Source: CAVOOW01 sp963697675 (GTDB taxonomy: Bacteria; Actinomycetota; Actinomycetes; JACCUZ01). Taken from it: a stretch of DNA of 64,000 bases. The stretch is from positions 1 to 64,000 of the forward strand of contig CAVOOW010000007.1 of the NCBI GenBank assembly GCA_963697675.1. Reading direction: 5' to 3'. The position numbers and the translations under genes are program-made. Below, one piece after another: positions 28,131 to 36,693 of the stretch (position 1 is the first letter of the stretch; the number at the start of each line of letters is the position of its first letter). The notes under the pieces were generated by a model that saw only the letters and a list, made by a program, of their open reading frames with translations, ran no database searches and had not been told where the DNA came from.

Positions 28131-28610
28131 CTAGCCCTCCCTGTTCGCCCTCAGGTCGTACGTGAAGTGGATTGCGGTGTCGAGTGATCCATCCGATTTC
28201 TGCGGCGTGTACTCGAGGTCGACCTTCGCGAACGCGAGCGCGACGGCCTCCATCGCGGTGTCCCCTTCGCTGCCGCTCGTGGAGACGCTCGTGACCAGGA
28301 CGTTCGTCATCGCGATGACGAGGTACTCCTGCTCGTCCTTGCCGGCCTTGCGGACGGTGATCGTCGCTTCCTTGATGTGCTCACCCGTGGCGCACGCCGT
28401 CATCAGGACTGGCGACGCCCTGTCGACGTAGTGGGTGAAGTTGAAGTCCTGGAAACTCGCCTTGCCTTCGCCGCCTCCTCCACCGTGGGCCACCGTCCCG
28501 GACTGGGACATTCCCCACGACCACGACAAGACCTCGATCTCGTCCTTGTGCTCGGCATCCTGCGACTCACCCTGGATCGTGCCGATCCTGGCGAAGATCG
28601 AGACAGCCAT
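28131..28610 (-). CDS. hcp: Hcp-family (type VI secretion tube-like) protein
   Basis: The 159-aa protein starts at ATG 28610 with GGGAGGG upstream. It begins MAVSIFARIGTIQGESQDAEHKDEIEVLSWSWGMSQSG and contains GKASFQDFNFTHYVDRASPVLMTACATGEHIKEATITVRKAGKDEQEYLVIAMTNVLVTSVSTSG, the complete Hcp1 beta-barrel. Hcp normally forms the hexameric tube of type VI secretion systems, but no other T6SS component (TssB/C, VgrG, ClpV) occurs here. Orphan Hcp proteins are common in Actinomycetota and their role is not settled. Confidence 0.92.
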   Translation of the reverse strand: MAVSIFARIGTIQGESQDAEHKDEIEVLSWSWGMSQSGTVAHGGGGGEGKASFQDFNFTHYVDRASPVLMTACATGEHIKEATITVRKAGKDEQEYLVIAMTNVLVTSVSTSGSEGDTAMEAVALAFAKVDLEYTPQKSDGSLDTAIHFTYDLRANREG

Positions 28611-28766
28611 GACGCCCTCCCCTTGAACTACGTTGGTGGATGGCCACAAGGTCGACCTGTCGGCGGCCGGTGTCAACCTCTCCCCGAAGCCCGGCTGCCA
28701 GCGCGAGCGACTCGAGCATGGTCGGAAGCGCAATCGCGGACGAGGTGTGCGCGGTGCCGGCGCCGC

Positions 28767-29225
28767 TCAGCGCGGGACCGGCGCACGCTGGTCGACGTCG
28801 GCGTCCTGGTCCAGCACCCACGCTTCGGTGATCTCGGCCACGTACAGACGGAGCCGGGACTGGCCGGTTGTGCGCTCGCGCGTGAACTCGCCGATTCCCT
28901 GTGCCTGCGAGCGCCGGTTCAGGATTCGGAGGCCGTGGTCGAGCTGCTCGTCAGGGCACTGCCCGGCCCGCGCGGACGCGTAGAACGCCGTCCCCGCGTT
29001 CGGCACGGCGCTGGTGTCGAAGACGGTAAGGGCGATCTCGGGTCGCTGTTCGATGAGTTGTGAGTGACGGGATCCGGGCCAGGAGAGCCAGTAGAGGCGG
29101 TCGAGGCCGTCGTTCGCGAACCAGACCGGCGTGGCCCAGGGGTTGCCGTCGGCGTCGGCGGTGGCCAGGACTGCGTAGCACGTCTCGTCGAGCACGCTTC
29201 GGGCATGGGCGTTGTTGTCGGTCAT
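28767..29225 (-). CDS. Pyridoxamine 5'-phosphate oxidase-family flavin protein
   Basis: The 152-aa protein from ATG 29225 shows the split-barrel FMN/F420-binding fold: LDETCYAVLATADADGNPWATPVWFANDGLDRLYWLSWPGSRHSQLIEQRPEIALTVFD. This family reduces or oxidises small substrates using FMN or F420 in the cytoplasm; the actual substrate is unknown. It is divergent from the DUF1697 gene. Confidence 0.9.
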   Translation of the reverse strand: MTDNNAHARSVLDETCYAVLATADADGNPWATPVWFANDGLDRLYWLSWPGSRHSQLIEQRPEIALTVFDTSAVPNAGTAFYASARAGQCPDEQLDHGLRILNRRSQAQGIGEFTRERTTGQSRLRLYVAEITEAWVLDQDADVDQRAPVPR

Positions 29226-29348
29226 GGGCAACAGGACTCCTGGGGCTGGGTCTCGGTTTGACGTCTCACGAACGCCTATCCTCCGCGGAGCGGCAGACAA
29301 GGTCGATTCGCGGTGTTGTCGCCGAGCCGCGATCCGTGATGGCATCGA

Positions 29349-29879
29349 GTGGTGGCGCGCTTCGTAGCATTTCTCCGTGCGGTGAACGTCGGCGAGCGGA
29401 GGGTGGCGATGGCTACCGCCCGGAGGGTCTTGGAAGAGCTCGGATTCGACCAGGTCGGCAGCTACGTGAACAGCGGGAATCTGCTTTTCAGCGCTGGCGG
29501 ACGCGCATCCGATCACGAGGCCGCTATCCGCTCGGCGCTGGAGGACATGTACGGGTTCGAGCTCACGACGTTCGTTCGCACCGCGCGGCAGGTGAGGGCC
29601 CTCGCCACCGAAAAGCCGTTCGGTGTCATCGCCGCCGGACACACGCATTTCGCGCTGCTTCCCCTGACTCGGCTGAAAGCCACGGAGAAGGAAGCCGTTG
29701 AGGCGCTTTCCAACGACCACGACGAGGTCGTGGTGCGGGGCCGCGACGTGCACTGGCTTATCCGCTCGAAGTCAACCGAGACGACGCTCGGGTCGAGGCA
29801 GTGGAGCCAGGCGCTGCCCGACAATCCGACAACGGCACGCAACACCACGATGCTGGAGAGGTTGGCCGAGAAACTGTGA
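29349..29879 (+). CDS. DUF1697 protein
   Basis: The 176-aa protein starts at GTG 29349. FVAFLRAVNVGERRVAMA, LEELGFDQVGSYVNSGNLLFSA and the C-terminal ALPDNPTTARNTTMLERLAEKL are the DUF1697 hallmarks (FLRGINVGG, YxxSGNVxF, TxRNxxT). The family has no established function. It is monocistronic. Confidence 0.93.
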   Translation: MVARFVAFLRAVNVGERRVAMATARRVLEELGFDQVGSYVNSGNLLFSAGGRASDHEAAIRSALEDMYGFELTTFVRTARQVRALATEKPFGVIAAGHTHFALLPLTRLKATEKEAVEALSNDHDEVVVRGRDVHWLIRSKSTETTLGSRQWSQALPDNPTTARNTTMLERLAEKL

Positions 29880-29960
29880 GATCCGGGCGCAGTAGTGTGC
29901 GACACCGGATCGCGGCTGGTGATTCTTGGCGGCACCTGCATATCAAGCATTGCCGAGCGC

Positions 29961-30813
29961 TTAGAGCGCCTGGAGCTGGAGCATTGCCGCTGCGACCTCA
30001 CCGGCGGCCGCGTCGGGGATCGCGGTCGCGGCCTGTTCGAGCACGAGCAGCCGTGCGCCGGGGATCTCGCGTGCGAGCGCCTCGCCGTTGCCGACAGGGA
30101 AGAACGGGTCGCGTCGGCCGTGCACCACGAGTGTCGGGGTCACGAGCTCAGGTAGGCGCTCGCGCCAGCGCGGCGTGCAGTCAAGCTTGGAGAACACGCA
30201 GGCCCATCTGGTTGGCCATCTGGACCGCGGGCTCCGTGCCCGGCGTGCGGTCCCAGATGCGCTCGGCGGTGGCGCGTGCGGCGGCAGGGTCGTTGCCGAG
30301 GATCTCCGCGGCACCGGTCGCGAACGCCGCCACGGCAGCGCGGTCGGACCAGTCGGGCATCGGGCGCGAGAACAGCCGGCCCATCGTCTCCGCGTCATGG
30401 TCAGGCAGGTCGTCGTCGACCGGGCCTGGAGCCACGGGCCGCGTCCCAACCAGGGTGAGCGCTCCGAACGCGTCCGGGTGGTCGAGCGCGGCGACCTGGG
30501 CGACCATCCCGCCGACGCCGATGCCCGCCAGGTGCGGCGGCCGGTCGTCGAGCTCGCGGGCGAGCGCCGCGGCGTCGGCGGCAAGATCGCGCAGCGTGTA
30601 CGCCGGAGCCTCTGGATCGACGGTGGTCGACGCGCCGGAATCGCGGAGGTCGTACCGCACGACGTGCCGCCCGGCGCGGGCGAGTGCCGCGCAGAGCGAG
30701 TCGGGCCAGGAGAGCATGGTGGTGCCACCCGCAAGCAGGACGAGCGGGGCCGCCGCGTCGCCGAAGTGCTCGACCCCGAGCATGACGCCGTTCACCTCGA
30801 CCGCCGTCATCAC
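29961..30813 (-). pseudogene. Alpha/beta hydrolase, frameshifted and lacking the nucleophile
   Basis: The corrected protein is ~284 residues from ATG 30813. The N-terminal part matches hydrolases with PLVLLAGGTTMLSWPDSLCAALARAGRHVVRYDLRDSGAS and HLAGIGVGGMVAQVAALDHPDAFGALTLVGTRP. The elbow reads G-I-G-V-G-G, so the catalytic Ser is Gly. Around 30200 the frame shifts into FSKLDCTPRWRERLPELVTPTLVVHGRRDPFFPVGNGEALAREIPGARLL; the Asp is present, but the usual catalytic His position (LEQAATAIP) carries no His. It may be a degenerate gene or a divergent non-catalytic homolog with a sequencing indel. Confidence 0.75.
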
Positions 30814-31109
30814 GCCTCCGCCGTGGCGATGAAACCCTCGGACGTGGGGGACCAGTGGACCGTCAGATGCATGTCAACCTCCCGGGTAGCGGCGCGGGCC
30901 GCACCAGCAGCACAGTGAGTTGCGGACGTACATGTTGACCACGGCCGACCGGTGAACTCATCGGGGCTACTCGGTGACCCGCCCGCTGCGTCGGGGAATC
31001 TGCGATCCGGCATTTACCGAGCACCACGGTTCAACCTTTCGCCTGACTCGGTGCGTCTATTGGGGTGGAGGATCATTCCTGAACCTCAGGGCTCGCGTGA
31101 GGAGGCGCC

Positions 31110-31655
31110 ATGGCGGGGCGTGGCCAGCCGGATGCCGCGGCGTTCTCTGAGTTCGTCGCGGTGCGGTCCAGCAGCCTGTTTCGTACGGCGTATCTGGTTC
31201 TAGGTGACTACCAGCTGGCGCAGGACCTGGTGCAGGAGTCGTTGATCAAGGCGTACGTGGCGTGGCCGCGGCTTCGGGACGTGTCCAAGGCCGAGGCGTA
31301 CACCCGCCGGATCATTGTGACCACCTCGATCTCGTGGCGTCGCCGTCGCGGGTTCCACGAACGACCGACCGAGAGCCTGCCGGACTTGGCGACACCTGAT
31401 CAGACCGAGCGCCTCGGGACCCAGGAGGAGCTGTGGGCTGAGCTTCTGCTGCTCCCGCCGAGGCAGCGTGCGGCAGTGGTGCTGCGGTTCTGCGAGGACT
31501 TGTCCGAGGTACACACCGCTGAATTGATGGGTTGTTCCGTCGGGAGTCTCAAGCGGCACACCTCGCTGGCCCTGGCCAAGCTGCGGGATCGGATGGGACC
31601 GCGGCTCACCATGCCCACACCGTCGGGTTCCGAGGAGACTGCGGAGATCTCATGA
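31110..31655 (+). CDS. SigE-family ECF sigma factor (cassette 2)
   Basis: The 181-aa protein has region 2 (FSEFVAVRSSSLFRTAYLVLGDYQLAQDLVQESLIKAYVAWPRLRD) and region 4 (LPPRQRAAVVLRFCEDLSEVHTAELMGCSVGSLKRHTSLALAKLRDRM). It is closely similar to the sigma factor at 36157 along its whole length (same LVxGDYQLAQDLVQES, EAYTRR, TTSISWRRRR, FHERP strings). The stop overlaps the following ATG (ATGA). Likely autoregulated with its partner; no promoter consensus is certain. Confidence 0.93.
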   Translation: MAGRGQPDAAAFSEFVAVRSSSLFRTAYLVLGDYQLAQDLVQESLIKAYVAWPRLRDVSKAEAYTRRIIVTTSISWRRRRGFHERPTESLPDLATPDQTERLGTQEELWAELLLLPPRQRAAVVLRFCEDLSEVHTAELMGCSVGSLKRHTSLALAKLRDRMGPRLTMPTPSGSEETAEIS

Positions 31656-32848
31656 ACGCTTCCCTTCGCGATCTCAACCGCCGTGTTGACGCGTTGGCCC
31701 TGCCACAGTTCGACGTTACCTACCTCGTGCGCCGGGGCGAGGCACGGCGGCGGCGGCGTCGTGCCGCCGCGGTGGCCGCGGTCACGGCGGCAGTCGTGGC
31801 GGTGGTGGGAGGCGCCTTGCTCGTCTCCCCGAGCAGCCGGAACGCAGCTCCCGATGTCCCACCCGCCAACCACAAGAACACTGCCCCGGACGACAAGAAC
31901 CGCAGCGATGACGACGTGGTGCAGACCCGGCCGGCGGGCCGCGAGCTGACCTACGCGGTCGGCAGCACCATCCACTGGGGCAACCGCACGATCGACGTGG
32001 GTCAGACCGTCCAGGCGGTGGGAGTCACCGACGACGGGGTGGTCTTCGTGCGCGGTGACAAGGCGTGCCCATACAAGGTCGCCTGCCGCACGCTGTGGTT
32101 CACCGATGGGGCCGAGCCCGTTCGCATCGGCACCGTGACCGGGAGCTGGATCCGTGGTTTCGGCATTGCGTTCGCCGCCGCCGGGTCGACAGTCGTGTGG
32201 TCAGAGCCGGACCCGGAGGATCGCGCACCGGCCTACCCCAGGGCCGGTGAGTACGTCGCGTACGACACCTCCTTGCGGCGCGAGGTCGGCCGCTTCGGCT
32301 CCGAGCGCAGCATGCTCGTGGCGGTCGGCGACGGCTCGGTCTTCTGGGTGCCCGACGAGCGGCAGTGCGTCGACTTCTACGGCGTGTGCCTCCGGTTCAG
32401 GGGCTCGGTCATGCGGTTCGACGTGGCCACGGGCGGGCAGGCGTCGGTCTCCTGGGACTCGTACTGGGCCATGCGCAGCAGCTGGCCCCGCACGCTCATG
32501 TCGCCCCAGCTCGAGGAAATCGACGGCGGGAAGGTGGTGCGTCGGCCGCACGCAGATCCCAAGCTCAACGACTCGTTCGGCTTCCGGCTCGACGGCAACC
32601 GTCTGGTCGGTGACGACGGGAGCATCGACGTGACCGTGCGGCTCGCCCGGACGGGCGCGCCGCTGCGGCTTCGCGCGTCGGCGGGCTACCCGAGCGACGG
32701 CTATTTCGCGATCTCCCAGTGGCTCGACGACGACCACGTCGTGATGAACGCCGATGACGGGTCCCTGCTCGTCTGCCGGGTGCCCCGCGGGCGCTGCCAG
32801 GCGACCGTCAAGCACGCCGGCATCACCGGCTTCGGAGGACGCGGCTGA
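31652..32848 (+). CDS. Membrane-anchored sensor/anti-sigma candidate (cassette 2)
   Basis: The 398-aa protein opens MNASLRDLNRRVDALALPQFDVTYLVRRGEARRRRRR, has one membrane helix (AAAVAAVTAAVVAVVGGALLV), a linker with NTAPDDKNR, and a ~300-residue extracytoplasmic domain. It holds repeated strand-turn units (TYAVGSTIHWGNRTIDVG; TLWFTDGAEPVRIG; GFGIAFAAAGSTVVWSE; WLDDDHVVMNADDGSLLVCRV) reminiscent of a beta-propeller. Cys residues are paired (CPYKVAC; CVDFYGVC; CRVPRGRC). It is paralogous to the protein at 36690. Coupling to the sigma gene suggests a membrane-bound regulator of that sigma. Confidence 0.85.
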   Translation: MNASLRDLNRRVDALALPQFDVTYLVRRGEARRRRRRAAAVAAVTAAVVAVVGGALLVSPSSRNAAPDVPPANHKNTAPDDKNRSDDDVVQTRPAGRELTYAVGSTIHWGNRTIDVGQTVQAVGVTDDGVVFVRGDKACPYKVACRTLWFTDGAEPVRIGTVTGSWIRGFGIAFAAAGSTVVWSEPDPEDRAPAYPRAGEYVAYDTSLRREVGRFGSERSMLVAVGDGSVFWVPDERQCVDFYGVCLRFRGSVMRFDVATGGQASVSWDSYWAMRSSWPRTLMSPQLEEIDGGKVVRRPHADPKLNDSFGFRLDGNRLVGDDGSIDVTVRLARTGAPLRLRASAGYPSDGYFAISQWLDDDHVVMNADDGSLLVCRVPRGRCQATVKHAGITGFGGRG

Positions 32849-32900
32849 GGCCCCGCGGCTCGCCGAGCTGTTCTCACTGCGCGATAAGGGCCTGCTCGCC

Positions 32901-34381
32901 TTATCGGTTGAGCACGGCGCCGTAGTGCGCACCGGAGACCGCCCCGTCGGAGTCCGTGTAGACGACAGTCCTCCCCTTGAGGACGACACCGGCGTCGAGG
33001 GCGGTGGCGACGTCTGCGCGGGGAATTCCGAGCAACAGACGGTCCGGCGAGTCCTCATTGCTCATCCTGGCGACGGCAGCCCCGAGGCGATCGCCGGGAT
33101 GGGCGTTCGCACCCAGGTTGAACTTGGCTCCCGGCAGGCAGAAAACGCTGCGATCACGGCCGAAGTAGGAGTCGGCTTCGCCGGCGTTCTTGGTGGTGCC
33201 GACGTCCTCGCCAGGTACGCCGATGATCACCTGACGTTGCTGACATTCCCCGTCGGGGAAGTCGAGTTGCCCGCCGCGCACGCTGGCGCCGAAATGGTCG
33301 CCGGCCTCGGTCGGCCGGGCATGGTCACGCCGTTGTCCTGACCCTGACGGAGACGGGTAAGCGAGGTGACTTTGGTGGCGCCGATACGCAGCCCGTGCAC
33401 TAGGCCGGCGTCGCGGACGGCACCCACGTCCTCGTAGGGCACGCCCACCCAAGCGACACCAAGGAAAGCGTCGACGGCTGCGCCGAACCGGTCGCCGGCC
33501 TCGACCGCTCCGGGTATTCCTGGCGTGTTCTGGGTGACACCGTAGGGTCCCGGACCAGCCGGAGTGGCGCCCGGCGCCGGCAGCACCGTCATCATCCCGG
33601 CGTCCTTGCGGGCGCCGAGGTCCTCGCTCGGCTGGCCCACGAGCACGCCACCGCCTAGCTCGCCCGACTGAACTGGTGCGAGCTCCTCACCGAACCGGTC
33701 GCCCGGCTCCGCTGCACCCGGCACGCCGGGACTGTTCTGGGTATACAGCCGTGGCGTGCTCGCCACCCCGTCGACGACCTCGGTGTAGGCCACCGCGCCC
33801 GCGTTCTCCTGGTCGGACACGTCGCGACCCGGCGCGCCGATCCAGATCCGCCCGGATGTCTTCTGAGTCGTCGGCGATCGGACGGCTTCGACGGCCAGAG
33901 CCTTCCCGAACGCGTCGCCAGGACTGGCTTGAAAGGGGATCCGCATCGACGCGCCCGTGCCGAGGCCTGCCCGTGTTCCATAGATGACATAGACCGCACC
34001 GCTGCCATCCACACCCGGGGCCCCGACCACCACATCACCACACCGATCGCCATCGATGTCGGCAATGGCGATAGCCGCACCGAACCGGTCACCGACCTGC
34101 GGCTCCTCACCCAGCGCCGCTCGCAGGATCACCCGACCACCGCGTGTTCCCTCCGACTCCACAACCCCAAGATCAACATCGTTGTGGAGGTCGATTCGTC
34201 CATAGCCACCCAGTCGGCCGTCCGGTACAGGGAACTTGGGCAGCCCCACCCCGAATCCGAAGGGAACGGGGTCGCACAGAGGCTCGGCGGCTACAGCCGA
34301 TCGCGTAGTCGCGGCGCTCGAAGCTGCGCACACACACACCAGAAAGAGGCCTACAAGCCTGGCAGCACGGCGCTTGATCAC
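32901..34381 (-). CDS. Secreted FG-GAP-repeat protein (one frameshift)
   Basis: The corrected protein is ~493 residues. From GTG 34381 (or ATG 34414) there is a signal peptide (VIKRRAARLVGLFLVCVCAASSAA). At least five FG-GAP-type repeats follow, each with GDRFGAA...GDVVVGAPG or a variant (GDRFGEELAPVQ...VLVGQPSEDLGA; GDRFGAAVDAFLGVAWVGVPYEDVGA). The frame breaks near 33318 and continues PTEAGDHFGASVRGGQLDFPDGECQQRQVIIGVPGEDVG to a stop at 32901. FG-GAP repeats form seven-blade propellers that bind ligands or calcium. The gene is convergent with the cassette-2 partner, so a link to sensing is possible but unproven. Confidence 0.82.
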
Positions 34382-34502
34382 CGAACACCCCCGAGTCAGA
34401 AACGCCAGAGCCATTGCGCCGGTATGCCAACGGTGACACAGAACTTAATGCACCCGCTGTGAATCGAGCGGGTTGACACGAGCGCGTCGAGACGCAACAG
34501 TA

Positions 34503-34514
34503 AACCATATGGTT
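34503..34514. promoter_or_regulatory. Perfect 12-bp palindrome over the ArsR start codon
   Basis: AACCATATGGTT is perfectly palindromic and contains the ATG start of the ArsR-like gene. Autoregulatory operators of small ArsR proteins often overlap the start region. It is the best candidate for its operator. Confidence 0.5.
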
Positions 34515-34814
34515 CACCGTCAGTTCGCGGCCCTGGGTGACCCGACCCGCCTGGCCATCGTCGAACGGCTCGCCCGCGGGCCGACGTCCGCCGGTGACCT
34601 CGCGGCGCCGACGTCGCTGTCGCTGCCCGCCGTGCTCAAGCACGTCCGCGTGCTCGAGGAGGCGGGCCTGGTGACGACGCTCAAGCGCGGCCGCGTGCGC
34701 GAGTGCCGGCTGCGCGACGACGCGCTCGTCGCCGTGGCCACGTGGACCGCACAGCAGCAGGCGCTCTGGTCGACCCGGCTGGACGCTCTCGGCTCCCTTC
34801 TGGAGGACACGTGA
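34509..34814 (+). CDS. ArsR-family HTH regulator
   Basis: The 101-aa protein (MVHRQFAALGDPTRLAIVERLARGPTSAGDLAAPTSLSLPAVLKHVRVLEEAGLVTTLKRGRVRECRLRDD) is a winged helix without metal-binding Cys or His pairs. Such proteins co-occur with SRPBCC proteins. A longer upstream start in the same frame lacks similarity. The stop overlaps the GTG of the next gene by 4 bp, so the two form an operon. The palindrome over its start suggests autorepression. Confidence 0.93.
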   Translation: MVHRQFAALGDPTRLAIVERLARGPTSAGDLAAPTSLSLPAVLKHVRVLEEAGLVTTLKRGRVRECRLRDDALVAVATWTAQQQALWSTRLDALGSLLEDT

Positions 34815-35263
34815 CCACCGCACCACTCCTGTCGTTCGACCTCGACCGCACCTACCCGGCGCCGCCCGAGCGGGTGTGGGCCGCATGGACCCGCGCTGAC
34901 CTGCTGGAGCGCTGGGCCTGCCCCGACCCGGACTGGCGCGTGTCGACCTGTGAGGTCGACGCCCGCGAGGGCGGGGGCTACCGGCTGCGGTTCGGCCCTC
35001 GCCCGGCCGGCGATGCGTACAGCGAGACGGCGACCTTCGCTGTCTTCGAGCCCGTGGAGCGGCTCGTGCTCGACGTGCTCACCGCGGGGGAGGACATGGC
35101 CGAGCGCTCCCGCTGCACGGTGCTGCTCCTGCCGGTCGAGGGCGGGACCCGGCTGGAGCTCACGGTCGAAGGCCTGTCGGGCGAGCAGGCGGCCGAGGGC
35201 ATGCGGACGGGCTGGCAGTGGTGCCTGGAGGGCATCGCCGAGCAACTCGGCGCCGTGGCCTGA
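34811..35263 (+). CDS. SRPBCC (AHSA1-like) protein
   Basis: The 150-aa protein starts with GTG 34811 overlapping the ArsR stop. It has the helix-grip signature TYPAPPERVWAAWTRADLLERWACPD..., then GGGYRLRFGP, VFEPVERLVLD and a C-terminal GWQWCLEGIAEQLGAVA helix. SRPBCC proteins bind hydrophobic ligands or act as chaperone activators; with ArsR this is a classical regulator/effector pair of unknown ligand. Cytoplasmic. Confidence 0.92.
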   Translation: MTTAPLLSFDLDRTYPAPPERVWAAWTRADLLERWACPDPDWRVSTCEVDAREGGGYRLRFGPRPAGDAYSETATFAVFEPVERLVLDVLTAGEDMAERSRCTVLLLPVEGGTRLELTVEGLSGEQAAEGMRTGWQWCLEGIAEQLGAVA

Positions 35264-35522
35264 TCACGCCGCTCTCGTACACCAGACTCTCCACGAACGG
35301 TCACCTGGCCAACCCGAAGCGGGACAACCTGTTGAGCGCGGTGATCTTCAACTCCGCGCTGCCCCCAGGCCTGGATTGGTGCCCGTGCCTTCACCGCTGA
35401 GGAAGTGACCGGCGAGGCGCAACTCCGCATGTAGGTGCTTCGCGTGGACCGCTGCAGGGCCAGGACCGTCCTGTGCCAGTCAACACTCCCGTACGCCAGT
35501 TACCGAATGATGGAGGAACGAC

Positions 35523-35990
35523 ATGAACAGCATGAATGACACCGGGGGCGTCGCAGGCACGGCATCGGGTGCGGCATCGGGCCAGACCAGCGACACCCAC
35601 CGACTCCGCGGGCTCGCCGGCTCCGGTTTCATTGCCACGCTCGCAGCGATGCTGGCCACCACTCTCGCCGCTGCGCTTGCCGAGGCCGTTGGCGTCGACT
35701 TCGAGGTCCCCGATGGTGGCGAGACGATCCCGTTGTCCGGGTTCGCCGTGGTGACCGGATTCTTCTCGGTCGTGGGCATCGTCATTGCCGCCGCTCTTCT
35801 TCGTTGGAGCGCTCGCCCCGCCGAGCTATTCGTGCGGACGGCAGTGTCGCTGACCGCGATCTCGTTGGTCGCGCCCCTCCTCTCCGAGGCAAACACCGCC
35901 ACAACCACCGCCCTCGTCGGGCTACACCTCGTCGCTGCGACGGTGATGATCCCCGCCCTGGCGCGGAGCCTCCGCACCCGGACCGATTGA
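35523..35990 (+). CDS. DUF6069-like four-helix membrane protein
   Basis: The 155-aa protein has an N-terminal hydrophilic leader of ~28 residues, then four hydrophobic helices (LAGSGFIATLAAMLATTLAAALAEA, LSGFAVVTGFFSVVGIVIAAALL, LFVRTAVSLTAISLVAPLL, TALVGLHLVAATVMIPALA). The sequence VDFEVPDGGETIPLSGFAVVTGF is characteristic of DUF6069 proteins. No function is assigned. A GGAGG ribosome site precedes ATG 35523. Confidence 0.8.
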   Translation: MNSMNDTGGVAGTASGAASGQTSDTHRLRGLAGSGFIATLAAMLATTLAAALAEAVGVDFEVPDGGETIPLSGFAVVTGFFSVVGIVIAAALLRWSARPAELFVRTAVSLTAISLVAPLLSEANTATTTALVGLHLVAATVMIPALARSLRTRTD

Positions 35991-36156
35991 CGATCGTTCA
36001 TCGGTACGAAGCATGCTGCGACGGTCGTTCGCTGGTGCTGCCATGGTCGAAGTCGCTGGCCAGGGCTCGCTGTTTGAGAGTGCCGCTCAACCTCCGCGGC
36101 CGATCATCGCGTCTTACAGGTGGACGATGATCCAGGGATGACCCGCAGGAGGGGCC

Positions 36157-36693
36157 ATGGGTGTGCGAGAGCGGCCAGAGGTGGCGGCCTTCCACGAGTT
36201 CATGGCGGCCCGCTCTGCCAGCCTCTTCCGGACGGCGTTCCTGGTCGTGGGTGACTATCAGCTGGCACAGGATCTCGTGCAGGAGTCGCTGGTCAAGACC
36301 TACATGGCGTGGCCGCGGCTGCGGGACGTGGGTAACGCCGAGGCCTACACCAGGAGGGTCATCGTGACGACCTCGATCTCCTGGCGCCGACGGCGCTCGT
36401 TCCACGAGCGGCCGGTCGAGGTGTTACCCGAGATCGTGGTGGCCGATGTGGCCGACTTGGTCGCCGCCCGGACCGACCTGTGGACCCAGTTGCACACCCT
36501 GCCGCCTCGGCAGCGCGTGGCTGTGGTGCTGCGCTATTGCGAGGACCTCTCGGAAGCCCAGACCTCCGAGCTCATGGGCTGCTCGGTCGGGAGTGTCAAA
36601 TGGCACGCCTCTCACGGGCTGGCCAAACTGCGCGACCGGATGGGCGCGCGATTCACCCTGCCCACCCCGGACGAGTCGGCGGTGACCTCATGA
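36157..36693 (+). CDS. SigE-family ECF sigma factor (cassette 3)
   Basis: The 178-aa protein is paralogous to that at 31110, with regions 2 (FHEFMAARSASLFRTAFLVVGDYQLAQDLVQESLVKTYMAWPRLRD) and 4 (LPPRQRVAVVLRYCEDLSEAQTSELMGCSVGSVKWHASHGLAKLRDRM). The spacer is more acidic (EVLPEIVVADVADLVAARTDLW). The stop overlaps the ATG of the partner gene. The ribosome site GGAGG lies just before ATG 36157. Confidence 0.93.
   Translation: MGVRERPEVAAFHEFMAARSASLFRTAFLVVGDYQLAQDLVQESLVKTYMAWPRLRDVGNAEAYTRRVIVTTSISWRRRRSFHERPVEVLPEIVVADVADLVAARTDLWTQLHTLPPRQRVAVVLRYCEDLSEAQTSELMGCSVGSVKWHASHGLAKLRDRMGARFTLPTPDESAVTS

Noticed and set aside
28131..28610. A complete type VI secretion locus
   Set aside because: Only Hcp is present; no sheath, baseplate, ATPase or VgrG gene within the window.
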